NCBI GenBank assembly: GCA_016713005.1
Contig: JADJPY010000012.1
Span: 635,984-699,983 of the forward strand
Direction of reading: 5' to 3'
DNA length: 64,000 nt
Source: Ramlibacter sp.
GTDB taxonomy: Bacteria > Pseudomonadota > Gammaproteobacteria > Burkholderiales > Burkholderiaceae_C
In this document: in pieces, positions 53,420 through 63,084 of the stretch
How positions within the stretch are numbered: the first letter of the stretch is position 1
How the letters are laid out: every line of letters starts with the position of its first letter
Translations under genes and position numbers: made by a program
Notes under the pieces: generated by a model
What the model saw: the letters and a program-made list of their open reading frames with translations, nothing else
Told to the model about the DNA's origin: nothing
Databases searched by the model: none

Positions 53420-54160
53420 TCAGGCTTTCTTCATGGGCACGACGTTGGCCCCATCCGGTGCAACACCCGGGGCCGAGACCCGTGCCCCGGTCACGAAGTA
53501 GGCATGCAGGTCGTGCGCGAAGCGGTTGAGCCGCGAGGACACACCCTTGTTGCCGCGCACCAGCGCGTTGTAGCCCAGCACGGCGGGGATGGCCACCGCC
53601 AGGCCCAGCGCCGTCATGATCAGCGCCTCGCCCACCGGGCCGGCCACCTTGTCGATGGTGGCCTGGCCGGCAACGCCAATGGCCATCAGGGCATGGTAGA
53701 TGCCCCACACGGTGCCAAACAGGCCGACGAACGGTGCGGTGGAGCCCACCGAGGCCAGCAGCGCCAGGCCCGACTGCATCCGCGCGATGGACTCATCCAG
53801 CTGCGCGCGCAGGCTGCGCGTGATCCACTCACTGGCGTCCAGGCTGTCGTGCAGCTGGGGCCTTGTGCTGGCGTCCCGGTGCAGCAGGTGGGCCATCGCG
53901 TCGCGACCCTGCAGCGCCAGCGCGCGAAACGGGTTCGGTGTGTCGTCGTTTCCCAGCTGGTCCAGCGCCGCGGCGAAGTCCGGCGCGTGCCAGAAGCCGC
54001 GCGCGGCGAGCGCCTGCTGGCCCAGGCGGCGCAGGTCCAGGGCCTTGAGCAGGATCACGATCCAGCTGGCCAGGGACATCACCAGCAGCACCACGAAGAC
54101 GCCGCGGGTGACGACATCGCCCTGGCTCCAGACATTGAGCAGACCGAACTGTGCATTCAT
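53420..54160 (-). CDS. exbB: MotA/TolQ/ExbB proton channel family protein (ExbB)
   Basis: This 246-residue inner-membrane protein has three hydrophobic helices and the ExbB signature GSTAPFVGLFGTVWGIYHAL followed by GPVGEALIMTALGLAVAIPAVL. With ExbD it uses the proton gradient to power TonB. Because tonB is directly upstream, ExbB is favoured over TolQ. The C-terminus extends past the last helix with an Ala/Val-rich tail. Confidence 0.93.
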   Translation of the reverse strand: MNAQFGLLNVWSQGDVVTRGVFVVLLVMSLASWIVILLKALDLRRLGQQALAARGFWHAPDFAAALDQLGNDDTPNPFRALALQGRDAMAHLLHRDASTRPQLHDSLDASEWITRSLRAQLDESIARMQSGLALLASVGSTAPFVGLFGTVWGIYHALMAIGVAGQATIDKVAGPVGEALIMTALGLAVAIPAVLGYNALVRGNKGVSSRLNRFAHDLHAYFVTGARVSAPGVAPDGANVVPMKKA

Positions 54161-54166
54161 AGGTGT

Positions 54167-54850
54167 TCACCCCATACTGAAATTGAGAGGGACCAGCATT
54201 GGCATGGTCTCAGGGACGCCGCCCCGTTTGCCCGGTACAAACCGCCAGCGCATGACGGCCTCCATGGCAGCCCTGTCCAGCCGCTCGAAGCCGCTGGACT
54301 GGTGGATTTCGACCTTCTTGGGATTGCCGTCGGCGCCGATGAGCACGTTCAGCACCACGCGCCCCTGCTCGCCCTGCTGCATGCTCATGCGCGGATACGC
54401 GGGCTTGGGGTTGTTGAGGTAGGCCGCATCGCTGATGGGCAGCTCGATGCGGGGTGGCGCTGGGGGTGCGGGCGGCGCGGCCACGGCGACGGGTGCGGCG
54501 ACGGGGGGCAGTGGCGCAGGTGGCGCCACCACGCCCGTGGGTGCATTGGGCGCGGGCGGGGCATCGGGCACGGCCAGGGGCATGGGGGCAGGGGGCACAG
54601 CAGGCTGAGGCTGGCGCGCCAGCGGCTTTTGCGGCTCGGGGGCGGGGGGTGGCATCGGTGTGGTCTGCAACTTTGGCGGCTCCACCGCCGTAGAGACCAG
54701 GACCACCGGAACGAACACCTCCACCACACGCCGAAGCAGCCCGGCCTGCAGCGCCCACAGCGCGGCCGCGTGCAGCAGCAGCACGAGGGCAACGATGAAA
54801 AATTTGCGGTCCAGCACGGGAAATTTCAGGGGCGTCAGGGCGAAGCTCAT
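54167..54850 (-). CDS. tonB: Energy transducer TonB
   Basis: TonB spans the periplasm and transmits energy to outer-membrane receptors. The 227-residue protein has an N-terminal anchor (FFIVALVLLLHAAALWAL), a Pro/Ala-rich spanner (about residues 55-140) and the C-terminal domain with QGRVVLNVLIGADGNPKKVE and AAMEAVMRWRFVPGKR. ATG 54850 overlaps the stop region of the upstream oxidase gene (ATGA at 54847), so the cluster is coupled. Confidence 0.93.
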   Translation of the reverse strand: MSFALTPLKFPVLDRKFFIVALVLLLHAAALWALQAGLLRRVVEVFVPVVLVSTAVEPPKLQTTPMPPPAPEPQKPLARQPQPAVPPAPMPLAVPDAPPAPNAPTGVVAPPAPLPPVAAPVAVAAPPAPPAPPRIELPISDAAYLNNPKPAYPRMSMQQGEQGRVVLNVLIGADGNPKKVEIHQSSGFERLDRAAMEAVMRWRFVPGKRGGVPETMPMLVPLNFSMG

Positions 54851-55995
54851 AGTGTAGGAGCCTCGTCGCTTCGGGCGGTGGCAATACCCGAGGTGGCGGC
54901 GGGCAGGAGCACGCTGTCGCGAACCTCCTGCAGTGTGGCGCAGCCGGCCAGCACCATGGCGATCTCCAGCTCGTCGCGCAGCAGGCGGATCACCTGGGCC
55001 ACGCCGGCTGCGCCGGCGCTGGCAAGGCCCCAGATCTGAGGCCGCCCGACCAGCACCGCGTGCGCGCCCAGGGCAAGCGCCTTGAAGACATCGGTGCCGC
55101 GGCGGATGCCGCCGTCCACCAGCAGCGGCCATGCGCCGCCGGTGGTGTCGGCGATGCGGGGCAGGCATTCGGCGGTGGCGGGTACCGTGTCCAGCGCCCG
55201 CCCGCCGTGGTTGGAGACCACCAGGCCATCGGTGCCACAGGCGCGCGCCTGGCGCGCATCGTCCGGGTGCAGCACGCCCTTGAGCAGCAGGGGCAGACGG
55301 GTTGCGCCGCGCAGCCACTCAATATCGGCCCAAGTGGGCGCCTGCGCGGCCAGGCCGCCACACAGGGCGTCGGTGCTTGCGGCCTTGCCCGCAACCGGCG
55401 CGGCGTCCGGCAGGTTGGCCGCGCGCACGCCAGGTGGCAGCCGGAAGCCTGCCTGACGCTCGCGGTCGCGCGCGCCCTGCACGGGCGCATCCACAGTGAG
55501 CACCAGCGCTTCATAGCCGGCCGCTTCGGCCCGCTGCACCAGCGCCAGCGTGGCGCCGCGGTCGGGCTGCAGGTACAGCTGGAACCACAGCGGACCGCGT
55601 TCGCTGGCGGGGCCCGCAGCTGCAGCAATCGCCTCCAGTGTCACGCCGGACTGCGTGCTGGCCACCATGCCCGCCTGCTGCGCGGCAGCGGCCAGCGCGG
55701 TGGCGATCTCGCCTTCGGGGTGGGCCAGCGTCTGGTAAGCCACCGGCGCCAGAAAGATGGGGTGCACCAGCGGTCGGCCCAGCAGCGTGCTTCGGGTGTG
55801 GCCGTGCGCCAGCGGCCGCAGCACACGAGGCAGCAGGCGCAGCGCGTCCCAGGCTTCTCGGTTGGCGCGCAGGGTGATCCCGTCGGCGGCGCCGCCACTG
55901 AAGTAGGCCCAGCGGTCAGGGGCCAGTCGCGCGCGGGCGCGGGCCTCGTGATCGGCCAGCGTGACCGGGTTCGCGGGCATGGTCCGTTCCGTCAT
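54847..55995 (-). CDS. FMN-dependent alpha-hydroxy-acid oxidase/dehydrogenase
   Basis: This 382-residue TIM-barrel flavoenzyme of the lactate oxidase/glycolate oxidase/LldD family has the N-terminal YFSGGAADGITLRAN, the substrate-tyrosine region FQLYLQPDRG, the catalytic lysine in LLLKGVLHPDDA and the catalytic histidine in VVSNHGGRALD. It would oxidise an L-2-hydroxy acid to the 2-oxo acid. It is embedded between piuC and tonB with overlaps of four bases on each side, so it belongs to the iron-siderophore unit, an unexpected place for a lactate-type oxidase. ATG 55995 overlaps the piuC stop. Confidence 0.88.
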   Translation of the reverse strand: MTERTMPANPVTLADHEARARARLAPDRWAYFSGGAADGITLRANREAWDALRLLPRVLRPLAHGHTRSTLLGRPLVHPIFLAPVAYQTLAHPEGEIATALAAAAQQAGMVASTQSGVTLEAIAAAAGPASERGPLWFQLYLQPDRGATLALVQRAEAAGYEALVLTVDAPVQGARDRERQAGFRLPPGVRAANLPDAAPVAGKAASTDALCGGLAAQAPTWADIEWLRGATRLPLLLKGVLHPDDARQARACGTDGLVVSNHGGRALDTVPATAECLPRIADTTGGAWPLLVDGGIRRGTDVFKALALGAHAVLVGRPQIWGLASAGAAGVAQVIRLLRDELEIAMVLAGCATLQEVRDSVLLPAATSGIATARSDEAPTL

Positions 55996-56675
55996 GTATC
56001 GGCCCACATTCGAAGCAAGTTGTGGTACGTGCCGGTGAGCGCCACGGTCTCGGCAGATTCGCCATGGCGGGTGCGCAGCTGCATCAGCGCCAGGTCCATT
56101 TCGTACAGCAGGCGGCGCTGCTCGTGGCTGCGCACCATGCTCTCGACCCAGAAGAAGCAGGCCAGCCGCTCGCCGCGCGTGACCGGCAGCACCTGGTGCA
56201 CATGCGTGCCGGGGTACAGCACCGCGTCACCGGCGGCCAGCTTGATCCGCTCGCCGCCGTTGGGCTCCTGCACCACCAGCTCGCCGCCGTTGTAGTCCCG
56301 GGGGTCAGACAGGAACACGGTGCACGACAGGTCGGTGCGCACGCGCTGGCCGCTGTCGGGTGCGAAGCGGATCGCGTTGTCCACATGGTTGCCGTAGTGG
56401 TTGGTGGCACCGCTGTAGCGGTTGACGCGTGGCGCGAACACCCGCTTTGGCAGCGCGGCCATCAGGAACTGCGGGTGCCGGTCCAACCCGCGCAGCACGC
56501 GCTGGCGGACGTCAATGGCGGCCACGCAGTCGTGCGGCAGTTGCTGGTTGTGCTTGACCTGTGCTGCCTGCGCTCCGGCGCTGTCGCGACCGTCGTCCCA
56601 CGGCGCGCCGGCCAGGGCGGCACGCGCGGCACGCAGGTCGTCGGCATCGAGCACGCGGGGCAGGGTGATTAGCAT
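55992..56675 (-). CDS. piuC: Fe(II)/2-oxoglutarate-dependent PKHD-type hydroxylase PiuC
   Basis: This 227-residue PiuC/YbiX-family dioxygenase has the metal-binding HxD in GNHVDNAIRF and the distal histidine in YPGTHVHQVLPVTRGER, where the Arg binds 2-oxoglutarate. The gene is commonly linked to catecholate siderophore receptors (PiuA/Fiu), and here follows the fiu-like gene by 19 bases. Its substrate is unknown; modification of a siderophore or receptor is a hypothesis from linkage. Confidence 0.92.
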   Translation of the reverse strand: MLITLPRVLDADDLRAARAALAGAPWDDGRDSAGAQAAQVKHNQQLPHDCVAAIDVRQRVLRGLDRHPQFLMAALPKRVFAPRVNRYSGATNHYGNHVDNAIRFAPDSGQRVRTDLSCTVFLSDPRDYNGGELVVQEPNGGERIKLAAGDAVLYPGTHVHQVLPVTRGERLACFFWVESMVRSHEQRRLLYEMDLALMQLRTRHGESAETVALTGTYHNLLRMWADT

Positions 56676-56694
56676 GGTGGGTGGACGTCCGCTG

Positions 56695-59031
56695 TCAGAA
56701 GCTCAGGCTGCCGGTGAGCTGGAAGACGCGGCCGGCTCCCGGGATGTAGTGGCCGCTGTAGAGCTGGTCGGCGTAGAGCCTGTTTGTCACGTTGGTCAGG
56801 TTCGCCTTCAGGGTGAACTGGTCGTTGACGCGGAATTCGGCCATCAGGTCACCGGTGAAGTAGCCGGGGACTTCAAATCCCGGGTTGCGGTTGGGTGTCT
56901 GCGAGCTGCGGAAGTTGATCCCGCCACCCACACGCCACTGTGGGGTCAGCTGGTACGTGCTCCAGATCGTGCCGCTGTGCTTCGGAGTCAGCGACGGCCG
57001 CGTGCCGGTGCACTCGCCCGGGTTTGCCGGGGGCGCCGGGCAAACGGAACCGATGTCGATCTTGGCAATCGGCAGGTACATGTAGGAGCCGTAGATCTCC
57101 CATTTCGGGGTCAGGCGCCCCGTGATGTCAGCTTCGGCGCCCACGGTGTGGCGCTTGCCCGAGAGCGTGACCACGCCCGGCAACAGCGGGTCGGTATTGC
57201 GCTCGTGCAATTTGGTGGAGCGGAACCAGGCCAGCCGCGTGGTGAAGCGCCGGTCGGCGCTGTCCAGCCTGGCGCCCAGCTCGAGGTTGACGCTCTGCTC
57301 CGGCGGAATATTCTGGTTGGCCGCGCTCAGCGAATACGCGTCGCCCGAGGTGTTGAAGGAGTTGGCCGCGCTCACGTGGAAGGAGTGCAGGTCGTTGGGC
57401 TGGTACAGCACGCCCAGCCGCTTGCTCCATTCGCCGATCTTCATCCGGTAGGGGGTGGTGGTGACGGGGCCGGACGCATTGTTGGGGATGGCGTAGGTTT
57501 CGTAGTCACCGACCAGGCTGTCGTAGCGCAGGCCGGCGAGCACCTTCCAGTGCGGCGCCACCTGCACCAGGTCCTGCGCATACACGCCCCATGCTGTGGA
57601 CTGGTAGCGGCTGGTGTCGCGCAGGATGCGCGAGTCCTCGTTGATCCAGGCGCCGTCAAACGGGGTGCCCACGGTGGTGGTGGGCTTGGTGGGCACGACA
57701 CCGCCCTGCAGGACGGAGAGCTGTCCGCGCACGACTTTGCGCTCCTGCGCCAGGTCCACGCCGGCCTGGACTGCGTGCTTCATGCCCCAACGGGTGAATT
57801 TGGCGCTGAAGTCGCTTTGCAGGAAGGTAGTGTCCAGATCCTGAATCTTGAGTGGCGCGCCGCGGGTCAGCACTGTGTTGGGCCCGAAAGTGTCCAGGCT
57901 GACGCCAATGCCGCCGGGCTGCGAGGCGGCGTTGCCAAAGCGCACGGTGCTGGCCCGCTGGTCGCGGGTGTAGACACCCTTGCGCAGCTGGGTTTTCAGT
58001 TCGCTGCCGCCGTCAAAGCGGTGGGTGTGGGCAAACGTGCCGTAGCTGGCCGAGCCGTAATTGCGGTCGCTGGCCATCCCGTAGTAGGCGGTGGGGTCCA
58101 GCGGCAGCAGCGTGGTGTCGCTGACCGGCGAGGCCAGCGTGCGACGGATCCATGGCAGGCCGTAGTTCATGCCGTTGCGGTTGTCCAGGTGGTACAGGCC
58201 CAGCAGGAACTCGTTGCGCTCGCCAATGCCGAAGCGGTAGCTGGCGGCGATGCCGCGCTTGTCCAGCCGCGTGCCCGCGCCGTTGTTGTCGGCCGTGGTG
58301 GTCATCGCGTTGATGCGCAGCGCCGCGCTCTCGCCGGTCTTGATGTTGAAGTCGCCCACCAGCCGGCGGTGGTTGTGGCTGCCCAGCGTCAGGTCGACCT
58401 GGTGCTCGTCGATCAGGCGCGGCACCTTGTTGACCTGGTTGACTGCGCCGCCCGTGGAGCCACGCCCGAACAGCATGGACGCGGAGCCGCGCAGCAGCTC
58501 CAGCCGGTCCAGGCTGAACGTGTCGCGCTCGTAGAACGCCGGGTCGCGCATGCCGTCCACAAAGATGTCGCCCGTGGCCGACAGCGAGAAGCCGCGCAGG
58601 CGGATGTCCTCTTCGCCGCCCTCGGCCGCCAGGAAGGTGATGCCGGCGGTGTTCTTCAGCGCTTCCTTGACCGTGTCCAGGTTGCGGTCGTCCATGAGCT
58701 TTTCGGTCACCACGGTGATCGACTGTGGGATGTCGCGCAGTTGCTGCTCACCCTTTCCGATGGTGGTGGTGGTGGCGCGCACGGCGTCCCTGCCCTCGGC
58801 CTTCTCGCGCACTTCCACGGTGGGCAGGGTGCGGGTGGCCGGCGGCGGCGTGGTCTGGGCGAAGGCGCCCAGCGAGCCCGCAAGCATGGCCGCGCCCAGC
58901 GGGGCCAGCACGGCCGACTTGTGCCGTCCTAGCGGCTCCCGGCGTTGAGTTGCTATGAAAATAATAGCAAACCCACCAATAAGGACGGGGGCTGGAGCCT
59001 GTTTTTGTTTGTAAAAATGCCTGTGACGCAT
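56695..59031 (-). CDS. TonB-dependent catecholate siderophore receptor (Fiu/PiuA-like)
   Basis: This outer-membrane receptor of about 778 residues has a plug domain (RDIPQSITVVTEKLMDDRN; RLRGFSLSATGDIFVDGMRD; LRGSASMLFGRGSTGGAVN) and a 22-stranded barrel ending in the C-terminal Phe (VFQLTGSLSF). It would import Fe(III)-catecholate complexes, powered by TonB-ExbB-ExbD encoded downstream. The start is uncertain: TACAAT at 59113-59118 looks like the -10 element, so GTG 59121 is unlikely and ATG 59031 is preferred. The signal region is odd: an antisense copy of the 48-nt repeat encodes residues about 11-27 ahead of the usual LAPLGAAMLAGSLGAFAQ. Confidence 0.9.
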   Translation of the reverse strand: MRHRHFYKQKQAPAPVLIGGFAIIFIATQRREPLGRHKSAVLAPLGAAMLAGSLGAFAQTTPPPATRTLPTVEVREKAEGRDAVRATTTTIGKGEQQLRDIPQSITVVTEKLMDDRNLDTVKEALKNTAGITFLAAEGGEEDIRLRGFSLSATGDIFVDGMRDPAFYERDTFSLDRLELLRGSASMLFGRGSTGGAVNQVNKVPRLIDEHQVDLTLGSHNHRRLVGDFNIKTGESAALRINAMTTTADNNGAGTRLDKRGIAASYRFGIGERNEFLLGLYHLDNRNGMNYGLPWIRRTLASPVSDTTLLPLDPTAYYGMASDRNYGSASYGTFAHTHRFDGGSELKTQLRKGVYTRDQRASTVRFGNAASQPGGIGVSLDTFGPNTVLTRGAPLKIQDLDTTFLQSDFSAKFTRWGMKHAVQAGVDLAQERKVVRGQLSVLQGGVVPTKPTTTVGTPFDGAWINEDSRILRDTSRYQSTAWGVYAQDLVQVAPHWKVLAGLRYDSLVGDYETYAIPNNASGPVTTTPYRMKIGEWSKRLGVLYQPNDLHSFHVSAANSFNTSGDAYSLSAANQNIPPEQSVNLELGARLDSADRRFTTRLAWFRSTKLHERNTDPLLPGVVTLSGKRHTVGAEADITGRLTPKWEIYGSYMYLPIAKIDIGSVCPAPPANPGECTGTRPSLTPKHSGTIWSTYQLTPQWRVGGGINFRSSQTPNRNPGFEVPGYFTGDLMAEFRVNDQFTLKANLTNVTNRLYADQLYSGHYIPGAGRVFQLTGSLSF
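58952..58999 (+). repeat. 48-nt dispersed repeat, copy 12 (5' end of the fiu-like gene, antisense)
   Basis: GCTATGAAAATAATAGC, an 18-nt spacer, GGGGGCTGGAGCC, then TGTTTTTG. It sits between the promoter and the signal-peptide core of the receptor gene. Confidence 0.88.
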
Positions 59032-59112
59032 GGTGCAGCCTGTGTAGGTGGTGGAGGCTGGCTGGCCGCGTGACAAGCGGGTCTGGCTGGCGAACGAAGG
59101 TGACAAATCGGC

Positions 59113-59140
59113 ATTGTACACGAATGCGAATCATTCGCAA
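59113..59140 (-). promoter_or_regulatory. Fur-regulated promoter of the fiu-piuC-oxidase-tonB cluster
   Basis: On the minus strand TTGCGA (59135-59140), a 16-bp spacer and TACAAT (59113-59118) form the promoter. A perfect 7-1-7 palindrome TGCGAATGATTCGCA (59125-59139) overlaps the -35 and spacer and fits the Fur box architecture. Confidence 0.8.
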
Positions 59141-59184
59141 ATAGGCCGCCGAACTCTTCTCACGCTGGAGCCGGCGTCACCACT

Positions 59185-59288
59185 GGATCAGGTGGGCAGG
59201 GGGCTGCGCGAAGCGAGGTAAAGGAGGAGGGCTGGCGAAGCCAGCCCGGGGGACACGAGCGCAGCACAGTCCCAGGCCCACCTGATCC
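59185..59288. other. Long inverted repeat enclosing a second hairpin (structured intergenic element)
   Basis: GGATCAGGTGGGC (59185-59197) is exactly complementary to 59276-59288. Inside the loop a second perfect stem, GGGCTGGC / GCCAGCCC (59229-59247, loop GAA), is present. The element occupies most of the 190-base gap between the ppsR and fiu-like genes. There is no clear T-run and no open reading frame. It could be a terminator-like structure, a small RNA or a repeat relic; nothing decides between these. Confidence 0.5.
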
Positions 59289-59330
59289 CGTAGCAGCTCA
59301 GGCGAGCTGAGCGGTCGCCTTGCGGCATGG

Positions 59331-60145
59331 CTAATAAATCAGCCGCTCCGGCCGGATCTCCTGCAGGATCGTGGTGGCAATCTCTTCGATGCTCTTGGTG
59401 GTGGTGGACAGCCAGCGAATGCCGGAGCGGCGCATCATCGCCTCGCCCTCGCTCACCTCCATCCGGCAGTTGTCCAGGCTGGCGTAGCGGCTGTTGGGGC
59501 GGCGCTCGTTGCGGATTTCGCTAAGGCGCTCGGGCTGGATCGACAGGCCGAAGATCTTCTTCCTGTGCGGCAGCAGGGCGGCGGGCAGCCGCTGCCGCTC
59601 GAAGTCCTCCGGAATGAGCGGGTAGTTTGCCGCCTTCAGCCCGTGCTGCATCGCAAGATACAGCGAGGTTGGTGTCTTGCCGCTGCGGCTCACGCCCACG
59701 AGGATCACTTCGGCCGAATCCAGGTCGCGGTTGCTCTGGCCGTCGTCGTGCACCAGGCTGAAGTTGATCGCCTCAATACGGTCGTGGTACTCCTTGCTCT
59801 TGCTCACGTCCGAGAACCGGCCGATGCGGTGGTTGGACTTGATGCCCAGTTCCTCTTCCAGCGGGTGGACGAAGGTGCCAAACATGTCCAGCAACATGCC
59901 CCGGCAGCCCTCCCGGATGACCTTGAGCACTTCCATGTTGACCAGCGTGGTAAACACGATGGGCTTGCCCTCGACTTCGGCGGTGTGGTTGATCTTGCGC
60001 CGCCTGTGGGCCTTGTCGGCGGTGTCTATGAAGGGCAGCCGCACATGCCGGGCTTCATCTCGAACTGCGCCAGGATGGCGTTGCCGAAGGTCTCGGCGGT
60101 AATGCCGGTGCCGTCGGAGACAAAGAAAACGGTGCGGTTGGGCAT
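59331..60145 (-). pseudogene. ppsR: PEP synthase regulatory protein PpsR (PSRP), one-base frameshift near 60040
   Basis: PpsR is the bifunctional ADP-dependent kinase / Pi-dependent pyrophosphorylase that switches PEP synthase off and on. From ATG 60145 the frame reads MPNRTVFFVSDGTGITAETF, then breaks about 35 codons in. The rest (VEGKPIVFTTLVN; P-loop GVSRSGKTPTSLYLA; IPEDF) continues in the next frame to TAG 59331. Adding one C to the CCC run near 60040 restores about 271 residues, the usual length. Because this is the first of many indels toward the right edge, a sequencing error is more likely than a true mutation. It is divergent from ppsA, its target. Confidence 0.88.
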
Positions 60146-60340
60146 GGTGCGGTGCCTCGGGTGTTCAGTTTGCTGCAAGCCCGCGCCCAAGGGCCCGCGC
60201 CTACAATGAAGCGATTATCCGGATTCCCGCCATGCACCGCCCCGGCCCCCTCGAACAAAACCAAAGCCCCTCGCCGTGCCTGGCCCGCGCGCGCCGCCTG
60301 ATGGCGGGCGTCACAACGCTTTCAACTTCTGGAGCTTCCC

Positions 60341-62729
60341 ATGTCTGCCGTTTTCAGCCCGACCGCCCTGGTCGTACCGTTTGAAAACCTGAGGATGACC
60401 GATGTCGAGGTGGTGGGCGGCAAGAACGCCTCCCTCGCGCGAAATGATCTCCGGCCTTCCCCACGGGCCGCAGGGCGTGCGGGTGCCCACGGCTTGCCAC
60501 CACGGCGCACGCGTTCCGCGACTTCCGGCCTTCAACGGGCTGGCCGCACGCACCCAGGACCGGCTGGGTGCGCTGGACCCGAAGATGCGCGCGCTGCCGC
60601 GGCCGGCGCCGAGATCCGCGGCTGGTTGAGGCACAGCCTTTCCTGCTGACCTGCAAAAGGCGATCCATGACGCGTTTGCCGCGCTCAGCGGCGGAAGCCC
60701 GCAGGCCTCGTTCGCGGTGCGCTCTTCGGCCACCGCCGAGGACCTGCCCGACGCCTCGTTTGCCGGCCAGCAGGAGACTTTCCTGAACGTCACCCGGCAT
60801 TGAGTCCGCGTGTTGCACAAGATGAAGGAGGTGTTTGCCAGCCTCTACAACGACCGCGCGATCAGCTACCGCGTGCACAAGGGTTTCGCCCATGAGCACG
60901 TGGCCCTGTCGGCGGGCGTGCAGCGCATGGTGCGCCGTGACCTGGGGCGCCGCCGGCGTGATGTTCACCATCGACACCGAATCCGGCTTTGAGGACGTGG
61001 TGTTCATCACCAGCAGCTATGGGCTGGGTGAGACGGTGGTGCAGGGGCGGTGAACCCGGACGAGTTCTATGTGCATGCTCCATGCTCCGGCAGGCCAAAA
61101 GCGCGGTGATCCGCCGCAACCTGGGCTCCAAGCTGGCCAGATGGTCTTTTCAAGCGACGAGAAAAGGCGGCAACGGGCAAGCTGGTCAAGACGATCGACG
61201 TGCCGCTCGAGCAGCGCAACCGGTACTCGCTGACCGACGCCGATGTGGGAGCTGCTGGCGCACTATGCGCTGGTGATCGAGAAGCACTACGGCCGGCCGA
61301 TGGACATCGAGGGGGGCAGGACAGGCGTGACGGCCTGCTGCACATCCTGCAGGCCCGACCCAGGAGACGGTCAAGAGCCAGGCCCAGGACAAGGCGGAAC
61401 CCCCGCTACAAGCCCAAGGGGCCGTGGCACGGTGCTGGCTGAGGGGCGCGCCATCGGCCAGAAGATCGGCGCAGGCCGGTGCGCCTGGTGCACAACCTCA
61501 ATGAGATGGACAAGGTCCAGGCCGGCGACATCCTGGTCACGGACATGACCGACCCCAATTGGGAGCCGGTGATGAAGCGCGCCAGCGCCATCGTGACCAA
61601 CCGCGGTGGCCGTACCGCCACGCCGCCATCATTGCGCGCGAGCTGGGCATCCCGGGCTTGGTCGGACGGGGACGCCACAGATCGCCTCAAGGAAGGCACG
61701 CTCGTCACGGTACAGTTGCGCCGGGGGCGACACTGGATTCATCTACGACGGCCTGCTGAGACCGAAGTCAGCGAAGTGCAACGTGGCGCGATGCCGCCCA
61801 TCAAGACCAAGATCATGATGAACGTAGGCACCCCAGCTCGCGTTCGACTTCTGCCAGCGCTAACGAACGAAGGCGTGGGACTTGCGCGGCTGGAGTTCAT
61901 CATCAACAACAACTTGTGGCGTGCACCCCAAGGCCATCCTCGACTATCCCAATGTCGACGCCGGACCTGAAGAAGGCGGTGGAGTCGGTGGCTCGCGGCC
62001 ACGCTTCGCCCCGCGCGTTTTGACCTGGACAAAGGTGGCCGAGGCGTGGCCACGATTGCAGCGGCCTTCTGGCCAAGCCGGTGATCGTGCGCTTGTCCGA
62101 TTTGAAGTCCAACGAGATTGCCAAGCTGATCGGCGGCAGCCGATACGAACCGAGGAAGAGAACCCCATGCGGGCTCGCGGCGCGCGCGCCCGATCAGCGC
62201 CGGACTCGGCGAAGCCTTCGCCATGGAATGCGGGCCTGCGCCGGCGTTCGCGGCGACATGGGCCTGACCAATGTGCAGGTCCATGGTGCCGTTCGTGCGC
62301 CACGCTGGCCAGGCCGACGTTGTCACCCCGCGCTGTTCGGCGGAGCATGGCCTGAAGCAGGGGCGAGGCGGGATCTCAGGATCATCATGATGTGCGAGAT
62401 CCCAGCAACGCCTGCTGGCCGACCGGTTCCTGGAGTTTTTTGACGGCTTCTCCATCGGCCCAACGACCTGACCCAGCCGACACTGGGACTTGACCGCGAC
62501 TCGGGCCTGGAACTGCTCGCCGCCGACTTTGACGAACGCGATCCTGCGGTCGAGGCGCTCGTCCACCAGGCCATCAAGCACCTGTCTGCCAGGGCAAGTA
62601 CGTCGGCATCGGGCAGGGGCCCAGCGACCATCCGGACTTTGCGCGGTGGCTGGCGCAGGAACGTTTCTTCCCATCTCGCTGGACCCGGGCGGCGTCATCG
62701 AAGCCTACTGGCGGCTGTTGGCCAGCTGA
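60341..62729 (+). pseudogene. ppsA: Phosphoenolpyruvate synthase PpsA, broken by many indels
   Basis: PpsA converts pyruvate and ATP to PEP, AMP and phosphate for gluconeogenesis. The protein can be followed across all frames: MTDVEVVGGKNASL at the start, SFAVRSSATAEDLPDASFAG, FTIDTESGFEDVVFITSS, GLGETVVQG, TDMTDPNWEPVMKRASAIV, the catalytic-His region TNRGGRT (one base lost just after it), LARLEFIINNN, GLDRDSGLELLAADFDERDP and the final ISLDPGGVIEAYWRLLAS ending at TGA 62727-62729. Frames shift roughly every 50-150 bases by insertions and deletions of one or two bases. Domain order and length (about 795 residues) are normal, so the gene is probably intact in the organism and badly sequenced here. 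Confidence 0.88.
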
Positions 62730-62818
62730 ACAGGCGGGCGCGCCCATCGTCCGCCAGGCCGGTTCTGCTAAAACGAAAAACGCCCGGAACCGCCGCCTGC
62801 GCGGGCAAGTTCCACTAA

Positions 62819-63079
62819 TGCTCGCCCGTAGTTCCCGCCACGCCCACGCCAGGAGACTCCACGCCCCGCGTCCCTGCACTCAAGGGGTGCATTGCTGCTG
62901 GTATGGACCACGGTGTCCTTCGGTGCGTGCTTTTCGCGCTGGACCTGCAGGTCGAATGTGGTGTTGGGCTGGCCGCTCAACTGCTGGATCGTACTCAGGC
63001 GCGATCTGCTTTCCCAGGCATTGTGGTGGTGTACTGCCTGGGTGATGAACCGCATCGATTCAGAAAGCTGGACCGCTGA
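62819..63079 (+). pseudogene. DUF4212 protein (small subunit of a sodium/solute symporter), frame-disrupted
   Basis: Fragments in two frames read LLVWTTVSFGACF, VVLGWPLN and VMNRIDSE, the pattern of the roughly 90-residue, two-helix DUF4212 proteins that accompany VC_2705-type sodium:solute symporters. Exact ends are unclear because of indels; the bounds given are approximate. The symporter gene follows immediately, as expected for this pair. Confidence 0.6.
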
Positions 63080-63084
63080 CCGGA

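Noticed and set aside
59031..59121. GTG 59121 as start of the fiu-like receptor
   Set aside because: It lies within a TACAAT -10 element next to a Fur box, so it would precede the transcript start; ATG 59031 is preferred.
62783..62812. Possible terminator after ppsA (GCCCG...CGGGC)
   Set aside because: The stem is short and no T-run follows; the surrounding sequence is unreliable because of the many indels.
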